Made by a program: the position numbers and the translations under genes | Assembly: GCF_900186965.1 (NCBI RefSeq) | Contig: NZ_LT906457.1 | Span: 956,501 to 1,020,500, forward strand | Origin: Legionella spiritensis | GTDB lineage: Bacteria > Pseudomonadota > Gammaproteobacteria > Legionellales > Legionellaceae | Length of the DNA stretch: 64,000 bases | Direction of reading: 5' to 3' | The notes under the pieces: generated by a model | What the model was told of the DNA's origin: nothing | Databases searched by the model: none | What the model saw: only the letters and a program-made list of their open reading frames with translations | Shown: one piece after another, positions 37,461-45,843 of the stretch | How positions within the stretch are numbered: the first letter of the stretch is position 1 | Layout of the letters: the number at the start of each line of letters is the position of its first letter

Positions 37461-39815
37461 CTATTCTTGTAATTGTCCGTGTTGCTCCGGTTTTTTATCC
37501 TTAACGGATGGGGATATCCCCGCTTCCATCAGCAATTGTCTGGTCTTTTCAACAATGACATCATTGGTGTTTTGACACAATTGCGCCAACTCTCCGGAAA
37601 AATCATGAAAATGAACCATGCCGGTTTCAACGTTGTAAATAGAACCGACCATGGAAATGTTGTCCTGTTCAATCATGGTTTTGAGAATGTCGCTATTCTT
37701 GTAGACTTGATGCAAGGTGTTGGCCACATTCAGTGAGGTGACGTGATCCAGAAACGCCGTGTTGCTGCTGTTACGATTGGTTTGAGTTTCGGTTTCAGCA
37801 TTCAGGGCGGGGCTGATTTTCGCCAGCAGTTGGGTGATATGTCCTTTTTCCACACCATCACAGGCGGACTGGATAGCGCCACAGCGGGTGTGCCCTAAAA
37901 CGACGATCAATTTGGCGCCTGCCACGTGACAGGCGTATTCCATACTGGCTAACACATCATCATTGATAACGTTACCGGCAATCCTTATACAAAATAAATC
38001 CCCGAAACTCATATCAAAAATAGTTTCTACCGGCACTCGCGAGTCAATGCACCCGAGAACGACCGCGATGGGATGCTGGCCCTGCGAGGTGTGCGGAACA
38101 TCGATTTTTGACGAGCGGTGGATACGGGTATCCTGTAAAAAGCGTAAATTACCTTCCCGCAGGATATTCAAGACTTCATAGGGGGCTAAATTACTCTGCA
38201 CATCATACGTGGTGACATGAATAAAATCGATGTAGTTATGAATTTCATATTTTTCCTGGAACCCGACCAGATTCAAGCTGATCTGCTTGAGAGGAGCCTG
38301 CTCGTTTTTATATTCCTGGATAAGCTCGATGATTTCCTTGTCAATATAATTACTTTGGGTGGCGTCGATGATTAACTGCGATTTTGGCGGAATGGAATCC
38401 AGTTCCGCAACCAGAGACGCTTTATTCAAAAAGCTGATTTGTTGCGGTAATATCAAACGGCTGATGACGCCCTTGGGATAAAACTCCTTGACAATATCGA
38501 GACGCGCCTTGCTGTTGGATTTAAGAATATAAAACAGGCTGATGCTTAAGCCAATCAGTATGCCGGCCAGCAAGTTGAAAATAACGATACTAATGACTGT
38601 GGCGATAAAGGGAATGAAACGATCGCTCCCTTGCCTGTAGATATTGGAATAAATCGAGGGTTTCGTCAATTTATAACCGGTATAGATCAATATAACAGCC
38701 AGAGAGGCGATGGGAATGGTATTGAGCCACTGGGGAATTAACAGCACGGCAAAAAGAAGAAAGAAGCCGTGCAGTATGGCAGAGAATTTTGTCCTGGCTC
38801 CAGCCTGAATGTTGACGGACGTGCGAACAATAACGGAGGTGATGGGTATGGCACCTATTAATCCGGCAATAATATTACCTGTCCCCTGGGCCACCAATTC
38901 CTGATCCTTGGAACAGTAACGCCGCTTTTTATCCAGTTTTTCACTGGCTTTCACGTTGAGCAGGCTTTCCAGAGAAGCAACGATAGCTATAATCAGGGCG
39001 TATAAATAGACAAGGGGATTTGTCCATGCCGACCATTTGGGAAAAGTCAATTGATCGGTCAAATCGCCCACGCCGTTGGTATGGGGGATATTAACCAGTT
39101 GCGGCGTATTTTGCACGAAGGACGAATTCGTCATCTGGAAAAGTTCATTAAGGATGATTCCGGCAATGACAACAAGTATGGGAGCCGGAATACTCTCCAG
39201 CCATCGTAATTTTACCGTGTCGCAGAAAATAAGAATGGCGAAGGAAATCAGGGAAATAATAATGGCGCCGCTGTTAATATGATAGGAGAAATCATACAGG
39301 GGATTGAGATTCAAACTTTCGGTCGTTTCCAGCAAATGAGCTTCGAGTTCGGTTAATTCGGAAGAGAAGGTAAAGGCCAGAGGTAACTGTTTGATGATGA
39401 GCAATATCCCGATGGCGCATAACAACCCCTGTACGACATTGGAAGGAACGTAATCCGCCACCATTCCCGCTCGTAATACTCCAACAATAACCTGAAGGGC
39501 GCCGGCCAGCATCAGGGCAAGAAGAAAGGTATTGAAATCACCAAGCTGTGTTATGGCGGTGAGGACAACGGCGGCCATACCTGCGGCGGGGCCGCTGACG
39601 CTGACCTGGGATCCGCTGAGCGTGCCGACCACGATTCCTCCGATCATGCCACTGATAAGGCCGGAAATTAATGATGTTCCCGAAGCCAGGGCGATACCAA
39701 GACATAATGGAATGGCAACCAGAAAAACAACGATGGCCGCGATGACATCGAATTTCAAATGCCGGCGTTTATAAACATTTAATTTGCGCAAGCCCGAGTT
39801 TATTGCTGTCGTCAT
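37461..39815 (-). CDS. SulP anion transporter fused to a beta-carbonic anhydrase
   Basis: A 784-residue inner-membrane protein. Residues about 20-430 are a SulP/SLC26 transporter with ten or more membrane segments (SGPAAGM motif at 74-80, TNPLVYLYALIIAIVASLESLL). Residues about 440-540 are a STAS-like segment. Residues about 545-760 are a beta-carbonic anhydrase, with zinc ligands Cys589, His642 and Cys645 and the Asp591-Arg593 dyad in GCIDSR and GHTRCG. The fusion implies that bicarbonate moved by the transporter is made or consumed at its cytoplasmic face. A Fur-like box lies about 70 bases upstream of its start. Substrate is most likely bicarbonate, inferred from the fusion. Confidence 0.92.
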   Translation of the reverse strand: MTTAINSGLRKLNVYKRRHLKFDVIAAIVVFLVAIPLCLGIALASGTSLISGLISGMIGGIVVGTLSGSQVSVSGPAAGMAAVVLTAITQLGDFNTFLLALMLAGALQVIVGVLRAGMVADYVPSNVVQGLLCAIGILLIIKQLPLAFTFSSELTELEAHLLETTESLNLNPLYDFSYHINSGAIIISLISFAILIFCDTVKLRWLESIPAPILVVIAGIILNELFQMTNSSFVQNTPQLVNIPHTNGVGDLTDQLTFPKWSAWTNPLVYLYALIIAIVASLESLLNVKASEKLDKKRRYCSKDQELVAQGTGNIIAGLIGAIPITSVIVRTSVNIQAGARTKFSAILHGFFLLFAVLLIPQWLNTIPIASLAVILIYTGYKLTKPSIYSNIYRQGSDRFIPFIATVISIVIFNLLAGILIGLSISLFYILKSNSKARLDIVKEFYPKGVISRLILPQQISFLNKASLVAELDSIPPKSQLIIDATQSNYIDKEIIELIQEYKNEQAPLKQISLNLVGFQEKYEIHNYIDFIHVTTYDVQSNLAPYEVLNILREGNLRFLQDTRIHRSSKIDVPHTSQGQHPIAVVLGCIDSRVPVETIFDMSFGDLFCIRIAGNVINDDVLASMEYACHVAGAKLIVVLGHTRCGAIQSACDGVEKGHITQLLAKISPALNAETETQTNRNSSNTAFLDHVTSLNVANTLHQVYKNSDILKTMIEQDNISMVGSIYNVETGMVHFHDFSGELAQLCQNTNDVIVEKTRQLLMEAGISPSVKDKKPEQHGQLQE

Positions 39816-39885
39816 AATTGTTTTTAACGGTTTTGAATGGAATTTGATCTTAGCCTAAACAGACCTCTTTGTTAACCTTAATAAA

Positions 39886-39900
39886 GAATGAAAATCATTC
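39886..39900. promoter_or_regulatory. Fur-box-like palindrome
   Basis: GAATGAAAATCATTC is a perfect 15-base palindrome and matches the core of the Fur consensus (AATGATAATCATT) at 12 of 13 positions. It lies 70 bases upstream of the SulP-carbonic anhydrase start and 55 bases before a well-placed ribosome site and ATG at 39955 on the other strand. The region is AT-rich as expected for a promoter. Confidence 0.5.
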
Positions 39901-39954
39901 TGTTTTGAGATTATTATTTTTCATATTATTTTGCTCGGCACAGGAGAATTTTTC

Positions 39955-39999
39955 ATGGTAAAAATGGCAAGATTGGCAACTAGTACTGTTTCCATTTAA
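39955..39999 (+). pseudogene. Truncated gene start behind a Fur-like box
   Basis: AGGAG with good spacing precedes an ATG that opens a 14-codon frame MVKMARLATSTVSI, ending in a TAA that runs directly into an inverted-repeat element. The strong ribosome site and upstream palindrome suggest the 5' end of a once longer gene cut off by the insertion. It may instead be a chance short ORF or leader peptide. Confidence 0.4.
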
Positions 40000-40136
40000 T
40001 TTTGACAGGTTAATTGTCATTCCCGCGAAGGCGGGAAACCATTCCTGATGTGGCTCAGTGCTTGATTCAGTATGGATCCCCGCCTTCGCGGGGATGACAA
40101 AAAGACAAACATTCTGTGCAAGCTAACCTGTCAAAA
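40000..40136. mobile_element. Inverted-repeat element of a second kind
   Basis: A 137-base stretch with perfect 13-base terminal inverted repeats TTTTGACAGGTTA (40000-40012 and 40124-40136). Nested inside are GTCATTCCCGCGAAGGCGGG and CCCCGCCTTCGCGGGGATGAC, an inverted pair of a kind widely scattered in proteobacterial intergenic DNA. There is no ORF. The gene-free stretch 39816-40200 holds the Fur-like box, the truncated start, this element and a 14-base motif. Confidence 0.7.
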
Positions 40137-40145
40137 CTAAACAGA

Positions 40146-40159
40146 ATGAGGACACGCCC
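40146..40159. repeat. 14-base motif, reverse complement of 13632-13645
   Basis: ATGAGGACACGCCC, ten bases after the second-kind element, is the exact reverse complement of the motif beside repeat copy B. Possibly the outer end of a lost insertion sequence. Confidence 0.4.
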
Positions 40160-40200
40160 TAGCAGCCAGGTCATGAAATGATGATTGCATCGATACAGGA

Positions 40201-41049
40201 TTATTCTTCAAGTTCGGCAAATTCTTCATGGTGAAATAACGTTGCTTTTTTATCCTCGGGATTTGCAGCCTGCAGATCGTTTTCCAGGGTTTTAAAATGC
40301 CATAAACTCTGATCCATTAACTGGCTTGGTTTGATGCTTTGCAAGGCATGAAGGATGTTACTCGGCACTTTGGGGTTTTCTTCCGCTAACTGGTCGATGA
40401 GTTTGCCAACCCGTTTACGCATCAGGTTTTCCTGCGAACCGCATAAATTACAGGGAATAATCGGAAAATTCTCTTCATTGGCAAACGATATGATGTCGCG
40501 CTCCTGAACATAGCACAGCGGGCGAACAACCATGTGTTTTTTGTTATCGCTCAACAATTTTGGAGGCATGGAGCGGATATCGCCATTGTACAGAATGGAC
40601 ATCAGAAGCGTACGGATTAAATCGTCACGGTGGTGGCCTAAAGCGATTTTATTAAAACCGTGTTCTTCGGCATAACGATAGATGATGCCGCGGCGTAGTC
40701 GTGAGCACAGGGAACAATAGGTTTTCCCCTCTGGTATTTTTTCCTTGACAATCGAATAGGTGTCGCGGGTCAGTATTTCATGAGGAATGTTGCGTTCTTC
40801 CAGCCAGGAGCGAAGTTTGCTGTCATCCCAACCTGGTTGGGCCTGATCCAGCGTAAAGGCAAAGAGTTCGAATTTATTGCCGGAGCGTTTCCGCAAGGTG
40901 TTTAATATGGTCAGCAGGGAGAAGGAGTCTTTACCTCCTGATAAACAAACCATAACCCGATCGCCGCGCTGAATCATATTAAAATCCGCGATGGCTTTGC
41001 CGGTGTAGTGCAATAATTTTTTTTCTGTTGCTGAAGGGGTGGAGGACAT
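40201..41049 (-). CDS. ttcA: tRNA cytidine(32) 2-sulfurtransferase
   Basis: Adds sulfur to cytidine 32 of tRNAs with an iron-sulfur cluster and ATP. The 282-residue protein has the PP-loop [13 protein letters not shown] and two Cys pairs, TYCSLC and IPCNLC, as in TtcA, plus [13 protein letters not shown]. It begins 26 bases after the tolC stop on the same strand, so the pcm-tolC-ttcA order is probably one transcript. Confidence 0.94.
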   Translation of the reverse strand: MSSTPSATEKKLLHYTGKAIADFNMIQRGDRVMVCLSGGKDSFSLLTILNTLRKRSGNKFELFAFTLDQAQPGWDDSKLRSWLEERNIPHEILTRDTYSIVKEKIPEGKTYCSLCSRLRRGIIYRYAEEHGFNKIALGHHRDDLIRTLLMSILYNGDIRSMPPKLLSDNKKHMVVRPLCYVQERDIISFANEENFPIIPCNLCGSQENLMRKRVGKLIDQLAEENPKVPSNILHALQSIKPSQLMDQSLWHFKTLENDLQAANPEDKKATLFHHEEFAELEE

Positions 41050-41075
41050 AATAACAACCTGATTCTAAAAATTTA

Positions 41076-42449
41076 TTATTTCACGGCGTTGGCCGAGGAC
41101 TGGGGCGGGAAGCTGTTGACTCTGGTAGTATCCAGCCAGGAATTGACCTGTTCCAGATCATTGACATTCAAGGTGCCGGCGAGATATTTCAGTCTGAGAA
41201 ACGCGTTAATCAGGGCGTACTGATCCCTGGCCAACAGTTCCTGCGCTTCAAATAGCCGCTGTTGCGCATTGACTACGTCGACCATGGTACGTGTTCCCAC
41301 CTGAAACTGGGCTTCGGTGCTTTCCAGGGAGTTTTTCTGGGAAACGATAGTTTGTCTGTCCGCCTTCACCTTGCTGATGCCATCAACAATGGTGTTGAAC
41401 GCAATATGGCTGTTGACGACAACGTCGCGATAGGTTTGTTCCAGTTGCTCGCTCGATGTTTGAAAGTCGTACTGAGCCTGCCTTGTTTCAGACTGAACCA
41501 GGCCGCCCTGGAATACAGGAAACGTAACGGACAGGGCAATACCGGAGGTTGTTTGTCGTGACGGTACGAAAAACGATGAACTTTGGGAATTATTATGAGT
41601 TTGTGCGGTATTGCTTTGAATGGTCGCGAAAGGCCAGGCGCTGGATGATTTGGCTCGAATATTTTCTCGTGCAGCCTGAAGCGAGTATTTCGCTGAAAAC
41701 AGTTTGTAATTTTGCCTGATGCCGGTATTAACCCATTCGTCAACATTATCCGGTTCCGGTTTGATCAACGGTATCCGGCTGGCATGCAGGGGTGAGAGGT
41801 ATTCGTAAACATGATTGGTCAGTTTACGCAGATTTTCATTTTGATTGATTTGGTTATTTCTGGCGGCAATGACTTCTGCAACGGATTGATCGTAGGCGGC
41901 TTTTGCTTCGTATACGGAGGTGATGGCATCCAGGCCGACTTTGAAACGTTGTTCGGCTTGATCAAGCTGCCGCTTGTTCGCCCGTTTCTTGGCCTCGGCA
42001 AAGTTCAGGGTGTCCTTGGCGAAAAGCACGTCAAAATAAGCCTGTGCGGTTCGCAGGATCAAATCCTGGGCAGCGTCATTAAACGTCGCCTGGGCGGATT
42101 TGACCGATGCCTTCGCTTGTTGCACCAGTGACCAGTATTCGTAATTAAAAACGGTCTGGCTGGCTGTAACCAGCCATTGCGTACTGTTGTAGGTAGCCTG
42201 TACATGCGTGCCAGCCGCGTTGACATCCTGAATATTGCGGGCAATCTCGCCTCCAAGGGTGAGCTGCGGATAAAGCGCGGCCCTCGCCTGGGGTATCGCT
42301 TCACTGCTGGACATATAGGTACTATAAGCCTGCTTGAATGTGGGATCATTTTCCAACGCCTGCCGGTAGATATCCATCAGGTCGATTGCGTAGGTTGTTG
42401 CCGGTAATCCGCTTATTAATACGAAACACAAAAGCAGTTTTTTAATCAT
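41076..42449 (-). CDS. tolC: TolC-family outer-membrane efflux channel
   Basis: Outer-membrane trimeric channel for type I secretion and RND or MFS efflux. The 457-residue protein has a signal peptide (MIKKLLLCFVLISGLPATTYA), then DLMDIYRQALENDPTFKQAYS and two structural repeats of long alpha-helical hairpins; the second repeat begins near IALSVTFPVFQGG, with VGTRTMVDVVNAQQRL near the C-terminal half. Could serve the RND pump encoded at 59.7-64 kb, which has no channel gene of its own here. Eleven bases downstream of pcm. Confidence 0.94.
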   Translation of the reverse strand: MIKKLLLCFVLISGLPATTYAIDLMDIYRQALENDPTFKQAYSTYMSSSEAIPQARAALYPQLTLGGEIARNIQDVNAAGTHVQATYNSTQWLVTASQTVFNYEYWSLVQQAKASVKSAQATFNDAAQDLILRTAQAYFDVLFAKDTLNFAEAKKRANKRQLDQAEQRFKVGLDAITSVYEAKAAYDQSVAEVIAARNNQINQNENLRKLTNHVYEYLSPLHASRIPLIKPEPDNVDEWVNTGIRQNYKLFSAKYSLQAARENIRAKSSSAWPFATIQSNTAQTHNNSQSSSFFVPSRQTTSGIALSVTFPVFQGGLVQSETRQAQYDFQTSSEQLEQTYRDVVVNSHIAFNTIVDGISKVKADRQTIVSQKNSLESTEAQFQVGTRTMVDVVNAQQRLFEAQELLARDQYALINAFLRLKYLAGTLNVNDLEQVNSWLDTTRVNSFPPQSSANAVK

Positions 42450-42460
42450 GCAAAATAGTC

Positions 42461-43114
42461 CTAGAAAACAAATTCTTTAGGTTTTAATTTGTCGATCAGG
42501 GGAGGGATGTTCGTGTCAAATAATACGGTTTCTTCCCAGTTACCCTGAAAATCCAGGGAAAACAATTTGCATTGCATGACCGGATCTTTCCCAACAATAG
42601 CGCAAAGTTTGCCACCCGGTAAAATCTGCAGTCGATGTGTTTCCGTAATTGTTTCTACCGCACCAGTTAATATCATGACTTCAAAAGGTGCTTTATCCAG
42701 CCAGCCCCGGCAACCGTCACCGGTGAGCAATTCCACGTTGTTGCATTGATGTTGTTCCAGGTTTTTTCGGGCGTTGCCGGTAAAGTCCGCATAATAATCG
42801 ATGCTGATGACTTTATGGCTTAACCGGCTCAGCAATGCGGTAAGATATCCTGAACCGGTTCCTACTTCAAGAACTGTTTCATGGCCGTTTAAGGCAAGGG
42901 CCTGTAAAATTTTCCCCTCCTCCAGAGGCGTCATCATACGTTCGCCGTAGCCTAACGGGATTTGCATATCGGAATAGGCGAAGTCCCGCATGGTTGCGGG
43001 CACAAAATCATGGCGGGGAATTGTGTCGTACAGTTCGAGGATAGTTTCATCAAGAACATCGCCCGTACGAAGCTGTTGTTTGACCATATTGATTCTTGCA
43101 TTTTGACTGATCAT
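42461..43114 (-). CDS. pcm: Protein-L-isoaspartate O-methyltransferase
   Basis: Repairs isoaspartyl damage in aged proteins using SAM. The 217-residue protein carries MTPLEEGKILQAL, the SAM-binding motif VLEVGTGSGYLTALLS and the later VEVMILTGAVE-type region. It is slightly divergent from E. coli Pcm but the pcm-tolC arrangement agrees with the call. First gene of the pcm-tolC-ttcA run. Confidence 0.88.
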   Translation of the reverse strand: MISQNARINMVKQQLRTGDVLDETILELYDTIPRHDFVPATMRDFAYSDMQIPLGYGERMMTPLEEGKILQALALNGHETVLEVGTGSGYLTALLSRLSHKVISIDYYADFTGNARKNLEQHQCNNVELLTGDGCRGWLDKAPFEVMILTGAVETITETHRLQILPGGKLCAIVGKDPVMQCKLFSLDFQGNWEETVLFDTNIPPLIDKLKPKEFVF

Positions 43115-43398
43115 GGGTATTTACCGTTACCTTGGGTGTTTGGAACGCGCCAGCCATTACTTTTTTCGCTGCAAATAAAAATTTGCCCGAACTGTTGGAT
43201 TTAACGTTACAGTTATTTTCTGACCACGCAATCCAAATTTTTCGCTTTAGAAATATAATGGATGACACGCCTAGATTAAAGCGTTGCTGACATTTTATCA
43301 AGAATTGGCAAAAGGTGCGATTGATTCTCACATAATTACGAATTGATTTTATATCGAAATGAAAAAGACATGATTTTGTAGTGATGTTGTGTAAAATT

Positions 43399-43407
43399 TG
43401 TTATAAT
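43399..43407 (+). promoter_or_regulatory. Extended -10 promoter of kbl
   Basis: TGTTATAAT gives an extended -10 (TG, one base, TATAAT) 35 bases before the kbl start; no convincing -35 at 17 bases, which an extended -10 can tolerate. The 327 bases between pcm and kbl (43115-43441) otherwise hold AT-rich DNA, a small palindrome GCAAAT-AAAA-ATTTGC at 43171-43186, and no gene that I can see. Confidence 0.5.
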
Positions 43408-43441
43408 TTCGCAATTTTTTTGATGCCTTGAGGAGAGTGCT

Positions 43442-44629
43442 GTGCTTGAGCAATTTACTGAATTTCTGCAATCCGAGATTCATAAACTCAAAGAAGAAGG
43501 TTTGTATAAATCAGAACGGGTTATATCCGGCCAGCAACAGGCTGAGGTCATGGTACAGGGACAGGAAGTTATCAACCTCTGCGCTAACAATTATCTGGGT
43601 CTTGCCAATAATGGCGAATTAATTACGGAAGGTTGCAAGGCAATCGAGCGCTACGGGTACGGTATGGCGTCAGTACGGTTTATCTGCGGTACCCAGACTC
43701 CCCATAAAGAACTTGAAAGTCAACTCAGTCATTTTCTTGGCAAGGAGGATTCCATTCTGTATTCCTCATGTTTTGACGCCAACACCGGATTGTTTGAAAC
43801 GTTATTAGGGCCGGAAGACGCCATTATCAGCGATGCCCTAAACCACGCCAGTATTATTGATGGTATCCGGTTATGCAAGGCGGCTCGTTTTCGTTATAAC
43901 AATAATGATATGACCGATTTGGAAGCCAGACTCAAGGAAGCAAAAAACGCCCGGTTTCGTTTGATCGCAACGGATGGGGTTTTTTCCATGGATGGCATCA
44001 TTGCCAATTTACAAGGCATTTGCGAACTGGCGGATCGATACGACGCCATGGTTATGGTTGATGATTCACATGCCGTAGGATTTATGGGAGATACGGGTCG
44101 GGGTACTCCGGAATATTGCGGTGTCTCCGAACGGATTGATATTCTTACCGGAACACTTGGCAAGGCGCTGGGCGGTGCTTCCGGAGGGTATACCACCTCA
44201 AACAGGGTGATTGTGGACTGGTTACGCCAACGTTCAAGACCCTATCTGTTTTCCAATACCCTGGCGCCGGTTATTGCCCATACGTCCATAGCGGTGCTTG
44301 ACATGTTGTCGAAAAACCACACACTGATTGAGAAACTGAAAAGAAATACCCGTTATTTCCGTGAGGGTATGGCAAAGCTTGGTTTTACTCTGGTTCCGGG
44401 TGAACATCCCATTATTCCCGTTATGCTTGGTGATGCGGCACTGGCCGGTCAAATGGCTGATCGGTTGTTACAGGAAGGCGTGTACGTGGTGGGATTTTCC
44501 TACCCGGTTGTTCCCAAAGGTAAAGCCAGAATCCGAACGCAAATGTCAGCCGCTCACGAAATCGCTCATCTGGATAAGGCTCTGGAGGCCTTTGCCAAGG
44601 TCGGCAAGGAACTGGGAATCATTCATTAA
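43442..44629 (+). CDS. kbl: 2-amino-3-ketobutyrate coenzyme A ligase
   Basis: Cleaves 2-amino-3-ketobutyrate with CoA to glycine and acetyl-CoA, second step of threonine breakdown. The 395-residue alpha-oxoamine synthase family protein has [33 protein letters not shown] and the PLP lysine in [15 protein letters not shown]. The start is a GTG at 43442 behind GAGGAGAG. Paired with tdh 107 bases downstream, which settles the substrate among oxoamine synthases. Confidence 0.95.
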   Translation: MLEQFTEFLQSEIHKLKEEGLYKSERVISGQQQAEVMVQGQEVINLCANNYLGLANNGELITEGCKAIERYGYGMASVRFICGTQTPHKELESQLSHFLGKEDSILYSSCFDANTGLFETLLGPEDAIISDALNHASIIDGIRLCKAARFRYNNNDMTDLEARLKEAKNARFRLIATDGVFSMDGIIANLQGICELADRYDAMVMVDDSHAVGFMGDTGRGTPEYCGVSERIDILTGTLGKALGGASGGYTTSNRVIVDWLRQRSRPYLFSNTLAPVIAHTSIAVLDMLSKNHTLIEKLKRNTRYFREGMAKLGFTLVPGEHPIIPVMLGDAALAGQMADRLLQEGVYVVGFSYPVVPKGKARIRTQMSAAHEIAHLDKALEAFAKVGKELGIIH

Positions 44630-44645
44630 ACAAAGAACCTGTTGC

Positions 44646-44672
44646 GCATGTTGGACTCCTGGCCCAACATGC
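44646..44672 (+). other. Stable hairpin between kbl and tdh
   Basis: Nine-base arms GCATGTTGG and CCAACATGC around a nine-base loop, 17 bases after the kbl stop. No T-run follows on the plus strand, so it is more likely an mRNA-stability or partial-termination element than a full terminator. Confidence 0.5.
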
Positions 44673-44736
44673 AATAAAACGAAAAGAAAATGGTACCAGT
44701 GGCTATTGTTGTGTCTTAAAGATAGGGCAAATATAC

Positions 44737-45765
44737 ATGAAATCGTTAGTGAAAGCGAAAAGTGAACCCGGAATCTGGATGGAAGATGTTCCCGTTCCTG
44801 ATTATGGTGTTAATGATGTATTAATTAAAATTCATAAAACGGCTATTTGCGGTACGGATATCCATATTTACTCCTGGGATGAATGGGCGCAGGCGACCAT
44901 TCCGGTTCCCATGACCGTTGGCCATGAATTTTATGGTGAGATTGCCGGGATCGGTTCGGAGGTCAAGGGATTGCAAATCGGACAACGTGTTTCCGGTGAG
45001 GGACATATTACCTGTGGCATGTGTAGAAACTGCCGGGCGGGGAAACGCCATCTTTGCCGCAACACACAAGGTGTTGGTGTGAACCGGCCCGGGTGTTTTG
45101 CGGAGTATCTCGCTTTACCGGCCAGCAATGTTCTGGTTTTACCCGATAATATTTCCGGGGATCAGGCCGCTATTCTTGATCCGTTTGGCAACGCGACGCA
45201 TTGTGCCCTGGCTTTCGATATGGTGGGTGAGGATGTGCTCATTACCGGAGCAGGCCCTATAGGAATTATGGCCGTTGCCATCGCCCGCCATATTGGAGCG
45301 CGTCATGTTGTCATTACGGATGTAAACGATCATCGTCTCGAACTGGCTCGCAAAATGGGTGCGACCTCTGCCGTTAATGTCAAATATCAATCCATTAGAG
45401 AAGTTATGGATGAACTGGGGATGATCGAAGGCTTTGATGTCGGGCTTGAAATGTCAGGTAATCCCATGGCTTTAAATGACATGGTCAAATGTATGAATCA
45501 TGGCGGGCATGTGGCCATGCTTGGCATTCCGCCCCAGGAAACGCCGATTGACTGGAATCAGGTCATTTTTAAGGGGTTGGTGATCAAGGGTATTTATGGC
45601 AGGGAAATGTTTGAAACATGGTATAAAATGATCGCCATGTTACAGAGCGGCCTTAATATTTCACCGGTGATTACTCACCATTTCCCGGTTGCCAGCTATC
45701 AGCACGCGTTTCAAATCATGGCATCGGGGCAATCGGGTAAAGTGATACTGGATTGGACTGAATGA
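44737..45765 (+). CDS. tdh: L-threonine 3-dehydrogenase
   Basis: Zinc-dependent, NAD-using oxidation of threonine to 2-amino-3-ketobutyrate. The 342-residue protein shows the catalytic zinc site [13 protein letters not shown] and GHEFYGE, the structural zinc cysteines in [15 protein letters not shown] and the Rossmann motif [13 protein letters not shown]. Acts before Kbl, although its gene is second. Length matches E. coli Tdh. Confidence 0.96.
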   Translation: MKSLVKAKSEPGIWMEDVPVPDYGVNDVLIKIHKTAICGTDIHIYSWDEWAQATIPVPMTVGHEFYGEIAGIGSEVKGLQIGQRVSGEGHITCGMCRNCRAGKRHLCRNTQGVGVNRPGCFAEYLALPASNVLVLPDNISGDQAAILDPFGNATHCALAFDMVGEDVLITGAGPIGIMAVAIARHIGARHVVITDVNDHRLELARKMGATSAVNVKYQSIREVMDELGMIEGFDVGLEMSGNPMALNDMVKCMNHGGHVAMLGIPPQETPIDWNQVIFKGLVIKGIYGREMFETWYKMIAMLQSGLNISPVITHHFPVASYQHAFQIMASGQSGKVILDWTE

Positions 45766-45843
45766 ACCGGAAGAATACGCTCCGGTAAACCGATTGTTTA
45801 AGGGCGAACTTTTCGCGCCGCATTTATTTTGGATGGAGAATCA

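Noticed and set aside
45766-45786. Terminator after tdh
   Set aside because: A six-base stem ACCGGA/TCCGGT exists but has no T-run and a nine-base loop.
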